Source: Coniochaeta sp. PMI_546
Taxonomy: Eukaryota > Ascomycota > Sordariomycetes > Coniochaetales > Coniochaetaceae
Assembly: GCA_021432605.1 (NCBI GenBank)
Contig: MU271144.1
Coordinates: forward strand, 926,606 to 990,605
Reading direction: 5' to 3'
Length of the DNA stretch: 64,000 nucleotides
Shown here: positions 1 through 13,052 of the stretch, in pieces
How positions within the stretch are numbered: the stretch's first letter is position 1
Layout: each line of letters starts with the position of its first letter
Translations under genes and position numbers: made by a program
Notes under the pieces: model-generated
Databases searched by the model: none
Told to the model about the DNA's origin: nothing
What the model saw: the letters and a program-made list of their open reading frames with translations, nothing else

Positions 1-160
1 ATTACCTAATAATCAATCTAAGTATTTAATCGAGGTTATTATTGAATAAGATACTTATCTTAACGATATTAGAATAAAGACTGCTTATTATACCTTAACT
101 TACTTACCCTAAGTAATAGAACTTACCTTCTGATCCTTAGCCTATCTTAGGATCGTTATA
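1..160 (+). repeat. LTR fragment (3' part), plus orientation
   Basis: This stretch matches the last 160 bases of the 391-bp LTR described at 5914-6304, in the same orientation and ending in the same GATCGTTATA. At its right end it abuts directly the integrase-side internal sequence of a minus-strand element. It is therefore not the partner LTR of that element, which would point the other way. It is the right end of another insertion, or a rearrangement joint, whose remainder lies outside the window. It is AT-rich and transition-mutated like the rest of the block. Confidence 0.8.
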
Positions 161-3100
161 TTTACGTATCGTATTATTTGTAGGTTAAATAACTTTATAT
201 ATCTACGAAGTCTCTTGTAGAATAGTTTTATTTGTTCCGCGGTATATTTTATTTATAATAGTTCTAAATCTAACGGTATTGGTTTATCCCCTAGTACTTT
301 TTTTATAATAGGTTTATATCCGTAATTGATAAAGAACGGTAAGTACCCGTTTAGCGTTTTGTTTGGTATATTATTATAGGCCTATTATACTATTAGTAGC
401 TACCTAACCCAATTATCTTACTTTTTATTAATATATATCCTTAGATATTATTTAAAGGTCTAGTTCGTTCGTTCTATTTACCTATCCGTCTACGGGTAAA
501 ACGATATCGATAACTTATATTTGATTCCGATTTATCGTATTAGTATTATCTAAAACTTTGAAATAAATAACTTATCTTTATCGGTAACAAGCTATTTAGG
601 TAATCTATACTAGCTTATTACTACCTTTAAAAAGGCGTAGGCTATGTCTTTTACTATACTTGTTTCCTTATACGGTATAAAATATACGTATTTGGAGAAC
701 TTGTTTATAACTACCTATACGTTATCATAAGTAATCCTAGTTATAAGTTCTTTCGATATTAGTAGTTTAACGATAAAGTCTATCGTAACTATTTCCTATA
801 GTTTCTCTAGTAATTATATAGGTTATAATAGCCCGTATAACTTATATCTATTTGATTTGGCTTTGTTATACTCGTCGTATTCGCCGACTACCTATCTAAC
901 TATTTTATCTAATCTTAAAAAGTCGTAAGTCCGCCGTATACGTTCTTTAGTCTTATAGATTCCTTAGTATTTATATAACGGATGTTCGTAGAACTTTTTT
1001 ACTAGTTCTTTCCGTAGTTCGTTAGGTATGTATACCTTATTTCAGAATTATAGTAAACCGTAATACGATAGAAGTATAAAGGTAACGTTTTCCTTAGTCT
1101 CTTTCTTTCGGTATTCTTTAATCTTTTCTGCCTATCGTTCTTTAGGTTTTATATTCTAAGTTGCCCCGATCTATATATCGAGTTTAAGGTTTCCTTATTA
1201 GTTAGTCTTAAGGAAGTTTGCCGAACGTATTTCTTTTCTTAGTTTTAGATCTTCTCGTCGATTAAGAATATCCGTTTTACTATTTTCGTTTCTTTTCCTA
1301 TATATAATTTCGAAGTCGAAATCGGTAAAGAACTTATATTATCTAATTTGTCGTTTATTAAGTTCTTTCGTAAAAGTAAACGTAATAAGGTTCTTATAAT
1401 TTGTTAGGACTTTTATTTTATATTTCGCCCTTATAAGATAATATTTCTATTCTTTAAATGTTTTAATAATAGCTATCAGTTCCTTATCTAATATACTATA
1501 ATTGAGTTCTAGTCTACTTAGCTTTTTCGAAAAGAATACTATTAGATATAACTTCCTTTATTTATCTTTCTATCTTAATTAGCTTCCGAATACGAATTCC
1601 GACGTATCGGTTTCTATTTCGTAAGGTTTCTCGGGATCCGTAGTAACTAATATTAGTTGGCTTAGGATCCTCTTTTTAAGTTCTTAGAACGCCTCTTCTT
1701 CTTTCGAAATCTATTCGAACTTTAGATCTTTCTTAATAAGGTTAGTAAGAAGTATTACGATCTTATTATAGTCCTTAATAAATTTCCGATAGAAGTTAGT
1801 AATCTTTAAAAAGGTTCGTATTCCCGTAACCGTTTCTAATACGGGCTATTCCTTAATAGCCTTTAACTTATCTAGGTTTATCTCGAACTAGCCTAGTAAT
1901 ATAATATAACCGAGAAATTTTACTTTTTGCTAGTAAAATTCGTATTTCTCGGGTTCGATTAATAAATTCGCGTCTTATAATACTTATAAAACGAGGTAGA
2001 CGTATTTCTTATATTGTTTAAAGTCTTCCGAATAGATTAAGATATTATCGAGATACGCGACGACGAAATCGTCTAATTACTTTCGAAATACGTAGTTGAT
2101 CATTTTTTAGAAAGAAGCCGGTACATTAGCGAGCCCGAAAGGTATAATATAATATTCGTATTGTCCTAGCCTAGATCGTTATACCGTCTTCTATTTATCT
2201 CTTTCTTTAATTCGTATTAGGTTATATATTCCCTTAAAGTTTAAGGTAATAAACTATCGGGTTTTATTTAACCGATCTCTTAGTTCGGATATAAGAGGTA
2301 GTAATCTTCGATCTTTGATAATAATATTATTAAACTATCGATAGTTTATAACGAGACGTAACTTCCCGTTTTTCTTAGGTATAAATAAGATAGGGTATCC
2401 TACTAGTAATTGTAATAGTCGAATATAGCTTTTCTTTAGATTTTTATTAATATATTCTCTTAACGTTTATAATTATAAGTCGTTAAGAAGGTAAATCTTA
2501 TAAAATCCGGGTTTTTTACCTAGCTAAAGATTAATCTCGTAATCCTAGCGATTGTATTTAGGTAGTCCTATCTCAAGTTCGGGCTTGAATAATTTGTTAT
2601 ATCGATAGTATTCTCTCGGAATTATTTACGTCGATATAAATTAAGTTTCTATAATCGTTTCGTAGATTATTAAAGCTTTTCTAAAATTACGTATAGGTTT
2701 TTCCCCGTAAGGTTTGTTTTTTATAAAGGTTAACTCTCTTCTTAGCGTATCCTACTAAAGTTAGCCTATTTTCTAGTTAATTCGGGGATTATTCGTTCGT
2801 AGTTAAAGTATCCCTAGTATTATACCGTACGATAAGATCTCCGTAATATCGAACGTTATCTCTTGATTATAGCCTTAGATAATAACTTGAAAGGGCGTAG
2901 TCTTTATATTTACTAATCCTTATCTATAATCGATAAGGTTCCTATCAATAGTTCTAAATCGGTAGGGCTCGTCTTTTTTCTTCTAGGGTAATCGTAATAT
3001 ATTAACGAGATTCGGCGAGATATAATTTCTTTATATTCCGTTATCTATTATTACCTAGGTATATCTTCTTTGTATATTAATCGTAATTCGTAGGTGTTTA

Positions 3101-5418
3101 ACTCTTACGGTCGTATATAGGGATTTTTCTATATTACGTCGATATAGTCTTTTTATAATCGACGTTAGTCGTTTTTTGATCGTTTTTCTAATTTTCGGAA
3201 CGAAATACCGTAATATTCGGGTTTGTCTTTAGTTATAAAAGAAGGTTTTAACGGTTCCCCGTAATCTTCTTCTTTTGTTTCCGACTTGGAAGCTAATAAT
3301 CTTTCTAAACGTTTACCTATTTAGGTTTACTTCTAATCTATTTTTTTTAATTTTCTTCTATATTTATATTTTATAGCCTCGGTAATTTGCTAAGAACGCG
3401 TTAGTCCGCGTACTATAGGCTTATTATCGTACCTAGAACTTTTCGGTCGATTTTTCTTCCGTCGTAACTTACGTTACGATTTCTAATACCGAATATCCTA
3501 GTCGTCCCGTTTATCTTACCGAATTCTCGGGTAGGTAAATAATTTGTAATTAGTTCTTATCTTCGATTTTTCGCCTAGATTCCGTTACCGTTAGGAATTC
3601 CTATCCCGTTAGGTTAAATTATAATTATATAGTTCCGGGTAACGTTAGTAATAAGTATTATCCGTTCTTATATATTTCTTCGTATCCTTCGATATCTTTA
3701 GGTTTATAAAGGTAAGGTATCGGCCTAGTTATCGGTATTCGTACTAGTATCTATTTGTAATCTAACTTCTCTTATATATATTAAGTATAACGGTAAAAGA
3801 TATACGAATTCTACGAAATCTAGTTATAATAGACCGAGTTAATATATACCGACTCGTAATCTTTATATAAGGGTATTTGTTCTTCTTCGATTTCGTCTTA
3901 TTCCCGGTCTAATAAACTAATTAGATACGTTATATCTATAATATCGTATTTTAGTATTATTACCAAGTCGACTTCTTTTCCCGGTAGTCTAAGAAGTACT
4001 TTATATCGTTATTTTCTACGTATTATTACGATAGCGCGGGATCTATCTTCCTTTATTATTACCTAAGCCTTGTTTTCGGGGATTAGTTTCTAGGTTTTCT
4101 TAGGTTAACGATATTTATTAGCGTAATACCTTTATTTCCTATAGTTGAAATATTTTACCCTTTTTCTTAAATTAGCTTCGTTAAATAGTATCTAGGTCTA
4201 TAGGTCCCGGATAAGAACTTATAGCCGTAAATCGTTTCTTTCTTAAATTCGCGGTTTCTCTTATCGTTTAAAGAGCTCTTCCTTTTTTTCTTTCGAATCT
4301 TCGTTTATATAGTCGATTGTCGATCTTAATTACAGATACGATATACTTATATAAGATATCCGGTCGGTCTTCCTTATTAAGTTTATCCTTAACGTTATCC
4401 TATAATTTTCCGTAAAAATAAAAGAATAAGGCCTATTTTCTTAGGTTAAATTTGGCCGTAATTCGTTTAAACTCTACCGTATATATTCCTACCGAACCTT
4501 TTTATCTTAGAGATAGAAGTTATCGTTCCGCTAATCTTTATTCGTTAAGATTACCGAAAGTTTCCTTGAGTTTTTCGAATAGCCGGTCGACGTTTAAGAA
4601 TATAACGCGGGTTTCCGGTTTCCGTCTTTCCTAATTTGACCAATTGTTTAAAAAGTCCCGAAGGCTAGGTTCGAATTATTCGGCCGCCTTTTCTTTTAAT
4701 AAGTTCTTTATATAGATTGCCTTTTCGTATTCCCGGGGAAAGGATTTCGAATATATTTTAAAATATATATATATTTAGGTAATAAAGGCCTATAGCCCTT
4801 CCTTATTTTTATCGTAAAGCTTAAGGCGCGGGGCCTTGATCTTAGTCGTAAGGTCGACTTTAGGTCTTTCTTTAAAAGCCGTAATCTCCGTTTATAACTA
4901 CGTAATTATTATTACTATATCGTTAGCTTACGTTTATGTTATAGGTACTTGTTAAGGTACGGGTATTCCGGGTACTATATTAGCTATTAGGTATAAGATT
5001 AACTTATCGAATAGGAATGATCAAAATATAACGATCCTAAGACGGGCTAAGGATTAGAAGGTAAGTTTTGTTACTTAGGGTAAGTAAGTTAAGGTATATT
5101 AAATAGTTTTTATTCTAGTATCGTTAAGATAAGTATCTTACTTAATAATAACCTCGATTAAATACTTAGATTAATTATTAGGTAATTAAGAACTATCTAT
5201 AACGGAGTCTTAGAGAGATTCCTTCTTATATACTTGTAGAGATTATAGTAATATAGTTGATAGGAAACTATTACCCATATCCTAATATGTTTATTATAAA
5301 ACTATTCCCCTTATCAGTTACGTAACCCGGGGTCCCTAACCTATATAATACGATACGCCTTATATGTCTATTCCTTATCGATTAGCGGGGTTCCCTTTGT
5401 AACCGTAGGTCTGTAACA
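161..5418 (-). mobile_element. Decayed Ty3/Gypsy chromovirus, minus strand, 3' end missing
   Basis: An internal region (161-5026) is followed by a 5' LTR in reverse orientation (5027-5418, about 392 bp). Read on the minus strand the order is gag-like (about 5000-4100), protease, reverse transcriptase (about 2500-2000), RNase H (about 1700-1400) and integrase (about 900-161). The right-hand sequence is the reverse complement of the 5914-12674 copy, so both belong to one family. The copy ends inside the integrase region, so its chromodomain and 3' LTR are absent here. It is a fossil: strongly AT-rich and broken many times, consistent with RIP. It appears to have inserted into the 3' non-coding part of another copy, whose tail resumes at 5419. 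Confidence 0.85.
5027..5418 (-). repeat. 5' LTR of the minus-strand element
   Basis: The reverse complement of this segment aligns end to end with the LTRs at 5914-6304 and 12284-12674. It starts TATAACGATCC and ends TGTAACA, the reverse of the TGTTACA LTR start. The bases just inside (reading CGAATAGGAATGATCAAAA) match the sequence just inside the 5' LTR of the plus-strand copy, which confirms that this is the 5' LTR. Confidence 0.8.
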
Positions 5419-5498
5419 CGTAACTTATATAGGCTATTAGTATTACTTATAAAAGGCGTTAAATTTTAGGGATAAAGGTTAAAAAAGGAGGGGGATAA
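5419..5498 (+). mobile_element. 3' tail and polypurine tract of an older plus-strand copy
   Basis: These 80 bases match 12204-12283, the last non-coding stretch and purine tract (AAAAAAGGAGGGGGATAA) in front of the 3' LTR of the full-length copy. The next base begins an LTR (5499). The segment is therefore the 3' end of an older plus-oriented element whose upstream part was separated by the minus-strand insertion to its left. Fossil, transition-mutated. Confidence 0.7.
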
Positions 5499-5628
5499 TA
5501 TTATAAACTTATAAGTAACGAAAGGTACCCCGTTAATAGATAAGGATATATAAACGAAAGCTTATCGTATTATATAAACGAAGGATTTGGAATTATATAG
5601 TTAATTATCGTAATCGTAATAATTAGGA
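5499..5628 (+). repeat. Outer LTR, left part (older copy)
   Basis: This is the first 130 bases of the family LTR, directly after a purine tract, so it is the 3' LTR of the older copy. It is interrupted at about 5628 by a second LTR. The rest of it continues at 12785-13052, beyond the nested insertions. The two parts together give about 398 bases, close to one 391-bp LTR plus a target duplication. Confidence 0.7.
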
Positions 5629-5913
5629 TATTACAAACTTATAAGTAACGAAAGACGCCCCGCTAATAAATAAGGAACATATATATAAGGCTTATCGTAT
5701 TATATAAGTAAGGAACCTTAGTTACGTAACTGATTATTAAGATCGTAATAATTAGAAAGATTACGATTAGTATAATTATAACTATCGTTATAATTACTAT
5801 AATCTCTATTAATATATAAAGAGGAGTCTTTTTAGATTCCGTTATAAATAGTTCTTAATTACCTAATAATCAATCTAAGTATTCAATTGAGGTTATTATT
5901 TAAATAAGATACT
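5629..5913 (+). repeat. Middle LTR, left part (solo LTR split by nested element)
   Basis: This begins with the LTR start TATTACAAAC and is interrupted at 5913 by the full-length element. The remainder is 12680-12784. The sum (285 + 105 bases) is one LTR length. No internal sequence is attached, so it looks like a solo LTR left after recombination that itself landed in the outer LTR. Confidence 0.75.
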
Positions 5914-6304
5914 TGTTACAAACCTATAGGTAACGGAGGACACCCCGCCAATAGATAAAGAATATATATACGAGGCTTATCGCACTATATAGGTAAGGGA
6001 CCTCGGGTTACGTAACTGATTATTATAATCGTAATGATTAGGAAAGATTATAGTCGGTACGATTATAGCTATCGTTATAATTACCATAGTCTCTACTAGT
6101 ATATAGGGAGGAGTCCTTCGGGATTCCGTTATAGATAGTTCTTGATCACCTAATAATCAATCTAAATATTCAATCGAAGTTATCATTGAGTAAGATACTT
6201 ATCTTAACGATACCAAAATAAAGACTACTTGTTATACCTTAACTTACTTACCCTAAGTAATAGAACTTACCTTCTAATCTTTAGCCCGTCTTAAGATCGT
6301 TATA
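5914..6304 (+). repeat. 5' LTR of the full-length chromovirus
   Basis: 391 bp, starting TGTTACAAACC and ending GATCGTTATA. It is preceded by the target duplication ATACT and has the same length as the 3' LTR. Confidence 0.88.
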
Positions 6305-9300
6305 TTTTGATTATTCTTATTCGGTAAATTAACCTTATACTAAATAGCTAACAATCATATCGACAAAAGGAACCGTTACGATAACGTCTAAAGAAGAATT
6401 CGCTTAGTAGGTTACTAAGTTCGGAACTGAATTGGAGAAATTGAAAAATAAATACGAAAAACTAAAATCCAAATCGGCGGAACCTAAGAACGACCCTAAG
6501 ATTACGGAACGAACGGCCAAGATCAAGGCCCCGCGGCCGGAACCTTACGACGGGAACCGCGAAGGGTTGTAAGCTTTTATCACCCAGACTAATACGTACT
6601 TCTCGATCAACAAGGCGGTTTTCGCTTACGAATACGAAAAGGTAATATACGTAGTAAGAATATTAAGGGGAAGAGTTACGGAATAGTACGAACTAACGTT
6701 ACGCGACTAGATAGACAATATTACCAACGATCGTAAACCCGAAACTAGAATACTATTTAACAATCTCGACAAATTCTAAGAGAAACTCCGCGAGACGTTC
6801 GGTAGTCCTAATAAGGCGCGAGCGGCCGAATAATAGCTAATAAACCTAAGGTAGAAAGGATCGGCGGGAACCTATACGGCCGAGTTCAAACGTTTCTTTA
6901 CGAAATTCGACTTAGGAGAAACGGCTCTTATAATCTAATTTTACGTAAGATTTCGTAATAACGTTAAAGACGAATTTAGCAAGACCGATAGGCCTAGGAC
7001 TTTCTATAAGTACGTTATATAAGCTATCCTAATCGATAATCGATTATATAAACGATAGTTGGAAAAGAAACGAAAAAGAGTTACGTAAGGACGGTTTAAT
7101 AATAATAATACCGCGAATACTAGCTAGAAGAGGTCTACCGCTTATAGTAGTTATTCTGGACCAATAGAACTAGACGTTACCCGGAAGGATAACTCTAAGA
7201 AAAATAAGAAATGTTTTAACTACGGTAAGCAAAGATATTTCGCTAATAAGTATCGATAACCTAAGAAAGCCTAGAAACCAGTTCCCGAAAACAAGGTTTA
7301 GGCGGTTACGAAAGATAGAGAATCCCGCGTTATCGTAATAATACGTAGAGAATAATAATATAAGGTACTTCTTAGATTACCGGGAAAAAAAGTCGACTTG
7401 GTAATAGTATTAGGTTACGATATTACGGACGTAACGTATCTAATTAACCTATTAGATCGAGAATAAGACAAAATCGAAAAGGAACAAATACCTTTATATA
7501 AAGATTACGAGTCGGTTTATATTAATTCGGTTTACTATAACCAGATTTCGTAGAATTCGTACGTTTTCCACCGCTATATTTGGTATATATAGGAAAAACT
7601 AGATTACAAATAGATATTAATACGAATACCAATAATTAGACCGATACCTTACCTTTATAGATTTAGAAATATCGAAAAATACGAAGAAGTATATAGGAAC
7701 AGATAGTACCTATTGCTAACGCCGTCCGGAACCATACAATTACAATTTAACCTAACGGGATAAGAATTCCTAATAATAACGGAACCTAGACGAAGAGTCG
7801 AGGGTAAGAATCAAATATAAGTTATTTACTTACCCGAGAATTCGGCAAGATAAACGGGACGATTAGGATATTCGGTATTAGAAATCGTAACGTAGGCTAC
7901 GACGGGAGGAAAATCAACCGAAAAGTTTTAGGTACGATAATACCGTATTAGCGCGTAAATTAATACGTATTTAACGGGTTGTTAAGGTTATAAGTTACAA
8001 ATACAAAGAAGGGTCGAAAGGTTAGTATAAGAAACGGACCAAATAGACAAACGCTTGGATAGACTACTAGGCCCCGAGCCGGAAGTAGAAAAGGAGGAGA
8101 ACGGGGAACCGTTAGAACCTTCCTTAAGGGCCAAGGACAAACCTAAATACTACGGTATTTCGTTCTGAAGATCAGAAAAACGGTCAAAAAACGACAAACG
8201 TCGATTGTAAAGGGACTATATCGACGTAATATAGAAAGATCCTTATATACGACCGTAGGAGTTAAACATTTACGAGTTACGATTAATATATAAGGAAGTA
8301 ATACCTAGATAATAATAGATAGTAAAGTATAAAGAAATTATATCTCGCCAAATCTCGTTAATATATTACGATTACCCTAGAAGAAAAAGGACGAGCCCTA
8401 CCGATTTAGAACTATTGATAAGAGCCTTATCGATTATAGATAAGGATTAGTAGATATAGAGACTATACCCTTTCAAGTTATTATCCAAAGTTACAATTAA
8501 GAGATAACGTTCGATATTACGGAAATCTTATCGTACGGTATAGTACTAAGGATACCTTAGCTACGAACGAGTAATCCCCGAGTCAATTGGAAAACAAGTT
8601 AACTTTAGTAGGATACGTTAAAAAGAGAATTAGCTTCTATAGAAAGCGGACCTTACGAGGAAAAGCTTATACGTAACTTTAGAAGAGTTTTAATAATCTA
8701 CGAAACGATTATAGAGACTTAGTTTATATCGATACGAACGATTCCGAAGGAATACTATCGATATAATAAACTATTCAAACCCGAGCTTGAGATAGGACTA
8801 CCTAAATATAACCGTTAGGATTACGAGATCAATCTTTAACCAGGTAAGGAGCCCGGATTTTATAAGATTTACCTTCTTAACGACTTATAACTATAAGCGT
8901 TAAGAGAATATATTAATGAAAATCTAAAGAAAGGCTATATTCGACTATTATAATTACTAGTAGGATACCTTATCCTATTCGTACCTAAGAAAAACGGGAA
9001 GTTACGTTTCGTTATAAACTATCGATAGCTCAATAATATTACTATCAAAGATCGAGGACTACTACCTCTTATATCCGAACTAAGAGATCGACTATATAAG
9101 GCCCGATAGTTTATTACCCTAGACCTCAAAGGAATATATAACCTGATACGAGTTAAAGAAAGAGATAAATAGAAGACGGTATGGCGATTTAGGCTAGGAT
9201 AATACGAATATTATATTATACCTTTCGGGCTCGCTAACGTACCGGCTTTTTTCCAAAGGATAATTAACTACGTATTTCGAAGGTAATTAGACGACTTCGT

Positions 9301-11639
9301 CGTCGCGTACTTCGATAATATCTTAATCTACTCGGAAAACTTCGAACAATATAAGAAATACGTCTACTTCGTCTTATAGGTATTATAAGACGCGAATTTA
9401 TTAGTCGAACCCGAAAAGTACGAATTTTATTAATAAAAAGTGAAATTTCTCGGTTACGTTATATTACTAGGCCAGTTCGAGATAAACCTAGATAAGCTAA
9501 AAGCTATTAAGGAATAGCCCGTACCAAAAACGGTTACGGGAATACGAGCCTTTCTAAGGATTACCAACTTCTATCGGAAGTTTATTAAGGACTATAGTAA
9601 GATCGTAATACCCCTTACCAACCTTACTAAGAAAGATTTAAAGTTCGAATGGATTTCGAAAGAGGAAAAGGCGTTTTAAGAACTTAAGAGGAAGATTTTA
9701 AGCTAGCTAATACTAATTATTACGGACCCCGAGAAACCTTACGAAATAGAAACCGACGCGTCGGAATTCGTATTCGGAAGCTAGTTGGGATAGAAGGATA
9801 AATAAGGAAGACTATACCCAATAATATTCTTTTCGAAGAAATTAAGTAAACTAGAACTCAATTATAATATACTAGATAAGGAATTGATAGCCATTATTAA
9901 AGTATTTAAAGAATAGAAATATTATCTTATAAGGGTAAGATATAAGGTAAAAGTCCTAATAGATTATAAGAATCTTATTACGTTTACTTCTACGAAAAAA
10001 CTTAATAAACGACAAATCAGATAATATAAGTTCCTTACCGATTTCGACTTCGAAATTGTATATAAGAAAGGGAGTAAAAATAGTAGAACGGACGCTTTTA
10101 GTCGACGAGAAGATCTAAAACCGGAAAGAGAAATACGTTCGGCGAACTTCCTTAAGACTAATCAACAAGGGAACCTTAAACTCGATATATAGATCGGAAT
10201 AATATAGAACGTAAAACCCGAGGAGTAGTAAGCGGAAAGGATTAAGAAGTACCGGAAGAAAGAAGTAAAAGCGGATATTACCTTTATACTTCCGTTATAT
10301 TACGGCTTACTACGGTTCCGAAACAAGGTATACGTACCTAACGAACTAAGGAAGGAACTAGTAAAAGAGTTTTACGAATATCTATTATATAGATATTAAG
10401 GAGTTTATAAGACTAAAGAACGCGTACGGTAGACTTACGACTTTCTAAGACTAGATAAAGTAGTCAGATAAGTAGTCGGCGAATACGATAAATATAACAA
10501 AGCCAAGTCAAGTAGATATAAGCTATACGGGCTATTATAACCTATATAACTATTAGAGAAACTATAGGAAATGGTTACGATAGACTTTATCGTCAAACTA
10601 CTAATATTAAAGGAACCTATAACTAGGATTACGTACGATAGTATATAGGTAGTTGTAAATAAATTCTCCAAATACGCGTATTTTATACCGTATAAGGAAA
10701 CAAGTATAGCGGAAGATATAGCCTACGCCTTTTTGAAGGTAGTAGTAAGCTAGTATAGACTACCTAAATAGCTTATTACCGACAAAGACAAACTATTTAC
10801 CTCGAAATTCTAGATAACGCTAATACGATAAATTGGAATCAAATACAAATTGTCAACGTTGTTCTACCTATAGACGGATAAGTAAATAAAACGAACAAAC
10901 TAGACCCTTAAACAATATCTAAGGATATATGTTAACGAAAAATAAGATGATTAGGTTAGGTAGCTACCAATAGTATAATAGGCTTATAATAATATACCTA
11001 GCGAAACGTTAAACGGGTATTTACCGTTCTTTATTAATTACGGTTATAAGCCTACTATAAAGGAAGTACTGGGAGACGGACTAATACCGTCGGATCCGGA
11101 ACTATTACAAGTAAGATATACCGCGGAACAAATAAAGCTATTTTATAAAAGATTTCGCGGATATATAGAACTACTTAACCTACGTATAGTACGATACGTA
11201 AACTAGAAAAGGTTAAAAGGATTAACCTTATAAGAGGGAGATAAAGTCTACCTCGTACGACAAAATATCAAAACAAAACGACTAAACGACAAACTAGATT
11301 GGAAGAAAATCGGACTATTTAAGATTAAGAAAAAGTTATCTAACTTGAACTATAAACTCTAATTACTAACGAATATACGTATTTATCTAGTATTTTATAT
11401 CTCGTTTTTCGAATTAGTATTTAAGAACGCGAAATTAGTAATAGATATTGAAGTTGAACTAATATAAGAATACGAAATAGAAAAGATCCTTAGGTATAAA
11501 AAGGAAGGAAACGTAGATTTCTATTACGTTAAATAGAAAAATTACGACGACTCGGAAAATACGTAGGAACCGGAAGCTTACTTTACGAACTGTTAATAGT
11601 TACTATAGGAGTTCCGTACTATAATAATATTATTACCCT

Positions 11640-12190
11640 AAAAGTCGAAAGGGATAATATTACGTCGCCGTAAATTACGTCCTAGCCTAAGATAAAATCG
11701 TCGTCAAAAGAAAAGGACGTAGCGGAAGGCGGACGGTTCTCGGTAACTCTCGTTACCTTACGATCGGCTTTCTCCTTTTCGACCCGTTCTAATTCTTCTA
11801 CGCTCGTTATATTTCTACGGACGGTACGTATCATTTTCTCAAACTATATTTTCTTCTAAACGCGAAGACGTTGAACCTTGGCCTCGGCCTATTCAACTTT
11901 TTCTTCTAGTTTACGAAACTATTTTCCGATTTTTATAAGCTCCTCGTTAGAAGGACCTTGGACGTCGTACCGCGAACGACCCGAACGAACGTATTCCGCG
12001 TATCGGAAAGAATCCTTCTCGGAAACTTAATAAGATACGAGGCCGCGTTTCTCGTAATTCGAATACGAAAGTATCTCGACGGCGTTAGAAAGGATAACTA
12101 TTAGTAAGGCGACGCGGCGGTCGTTTAAGGATTTGGAAGATTTCTTTTGCTTCTATATATTACGGTCAGATATAATAACGATAAAGAAGG
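11640..12190 (-). mobile_element. Antisense coding relic in the 3' region of the chromovirus
   Basis: Between the chromodomain-like end of pol and the polypurine tract lie about 640 bases that are not needed for gag-pol. Read on the minus strand they show coding-like composition, with a Lys/Glu/Arg-rich heptad pattern typical of a coiled coil at about 11770-11930. The strand is opposite to gag-pol. Some fungal Gypsy elements carry such a reverse-strand coiled-coil frame, so I read this as part of the element and not as a host gene. Fossil, broken. Confidence 0.45.
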
Positions 12191-12283
12191 GGGAACCTTC
12201 GGACGTAACTTATATAGGCTATTGGCGCTACTTATAAGAAGTACTAGGCTTTAAAGACAATGGCCAAAAGAGGAGGGGGATAA

Positions 12284-12674
12284 TATTACAAACCTATAGG
12301 TAACAAAGGATACCCCGCTAATAGATAAAGAACATGTATACGAGGTTTATCGTATTATATAAGCAAGGGACCTCGGGTTACGTAACTGATTATTATAATC
12401 GTAATAATTAGGAAAGATCATAGTCGGTACGATTATAACTATCGCTATGATTACTATAGTCTCTATTAGTATATAGGGAGGAATCCTTCGGGATTCCGCT
12501 ATAGATAGTTCTTAATTACCCAGTAATCAATCTAAATATTCAATCGAGGTTATTATTAAATAAGACATTTATCTTAACGATACCAAAATAAAGATTGCTT
12601 ATTATACCTTAACTTACTTACCCTAAGTAACAGAACTTATCTTCTAATCCTTAGCCCGTCTTAGGATCGTTATA
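12284..12674 (+). repeat. 3' LTR of the full-length chromovirus
   Basis: 391 bp, directly after the purine tract AGGAGGGGGATAA and followed by the target duplication ATACT at 12675-12679. Confidence 0.88.
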
Positions 12675-12679
12675 ATACT

Positions 12680-12784
12680 TATCTTAACGATACTAAAGTA
12701 AAGACTATTTGTTATACCTTAACTTACTTACTTTAAATAATAGAACTTACCTTCTGGTCCTTAGCCTATCTTAAGATCGTTATA
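12680..12784 (+). repeat. Middle LTR, right part
   Basis: This continues the LTR interrupted at 5913, starting TATCTTAACGATACT and ending GATCGTTATA. With 5629-5913 it restores a full LTR length once the ATACT duplication is counted once. Confidence 0.75.
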
Positions 12785-13052
12785 TAAAATAATTACGGTT
12801 AATATAATTATAACGACCGTTATAATTATTATAATCTTTATTTATATATAAAAAAGAGTCTTTTTAGATTCCGTTATAATTAGTTCTTAATTACCCTAGT
12901 AATCAATTTAAATATTCAATTAAGGTTATTATTTAAATAAGATATTTATCTTAACGATACTAAAGTAAAAACTATTTGTTATACCTTAACTTACCTACCT
13001 TAAGTAATAAAACTTACCTTCTAATCTTAAACCCCTATTTTAGATTATTATA
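12785..13052 (+). repeat. Outer LTR, right part
   Basis: This continues the LTR begun at 5499-5628 and ends in GATTATTATA at 13052. It is the most diverged LTR here, as expected for the oldest, outermost layer. Confidence 0.7.

Larger units (their letters stand above)
5914..12674 (+). mobile_element. Near full-length Ty3/Gypsy chromovirus fossil
   Basis: This 6.76-kb element is bounded by two 391-bp LTRs (5914-6304 and 12284-12674) and flanked by the direct repeat ATACT (5909-5913 and 12675-12679). The parts run in Ty3/Gypsy order: a gag-like region with a zinc-knuckle-like segment (about 6370-7300), protease (about 7300-7900), reverse transcriptase (about 8850-9500, with recognisable PFGL and Y-D-D-type blocks), RNase H (about 9700-10100), integrase (about 10350-11250) and a chromodomain-like tail (about 11460-11600). 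A polypurine tract lies at about 12268-12283. All structural parts are present, but the element is dead, with very many breaks. The two LTRs differ at roughly a tenth of positions, almost all C/T or G/A changes. This points to RIP, so LTR divergence is no clock. It is the youngest insertion in the nest. Confidence 0.92.

Noticed and set aside
10435-10671. 78-codon open frame on the minus strand
   Set aside because: It lies antisense to the integrase region of the decayed LTR element and is a by-product of its composition, not a gene.
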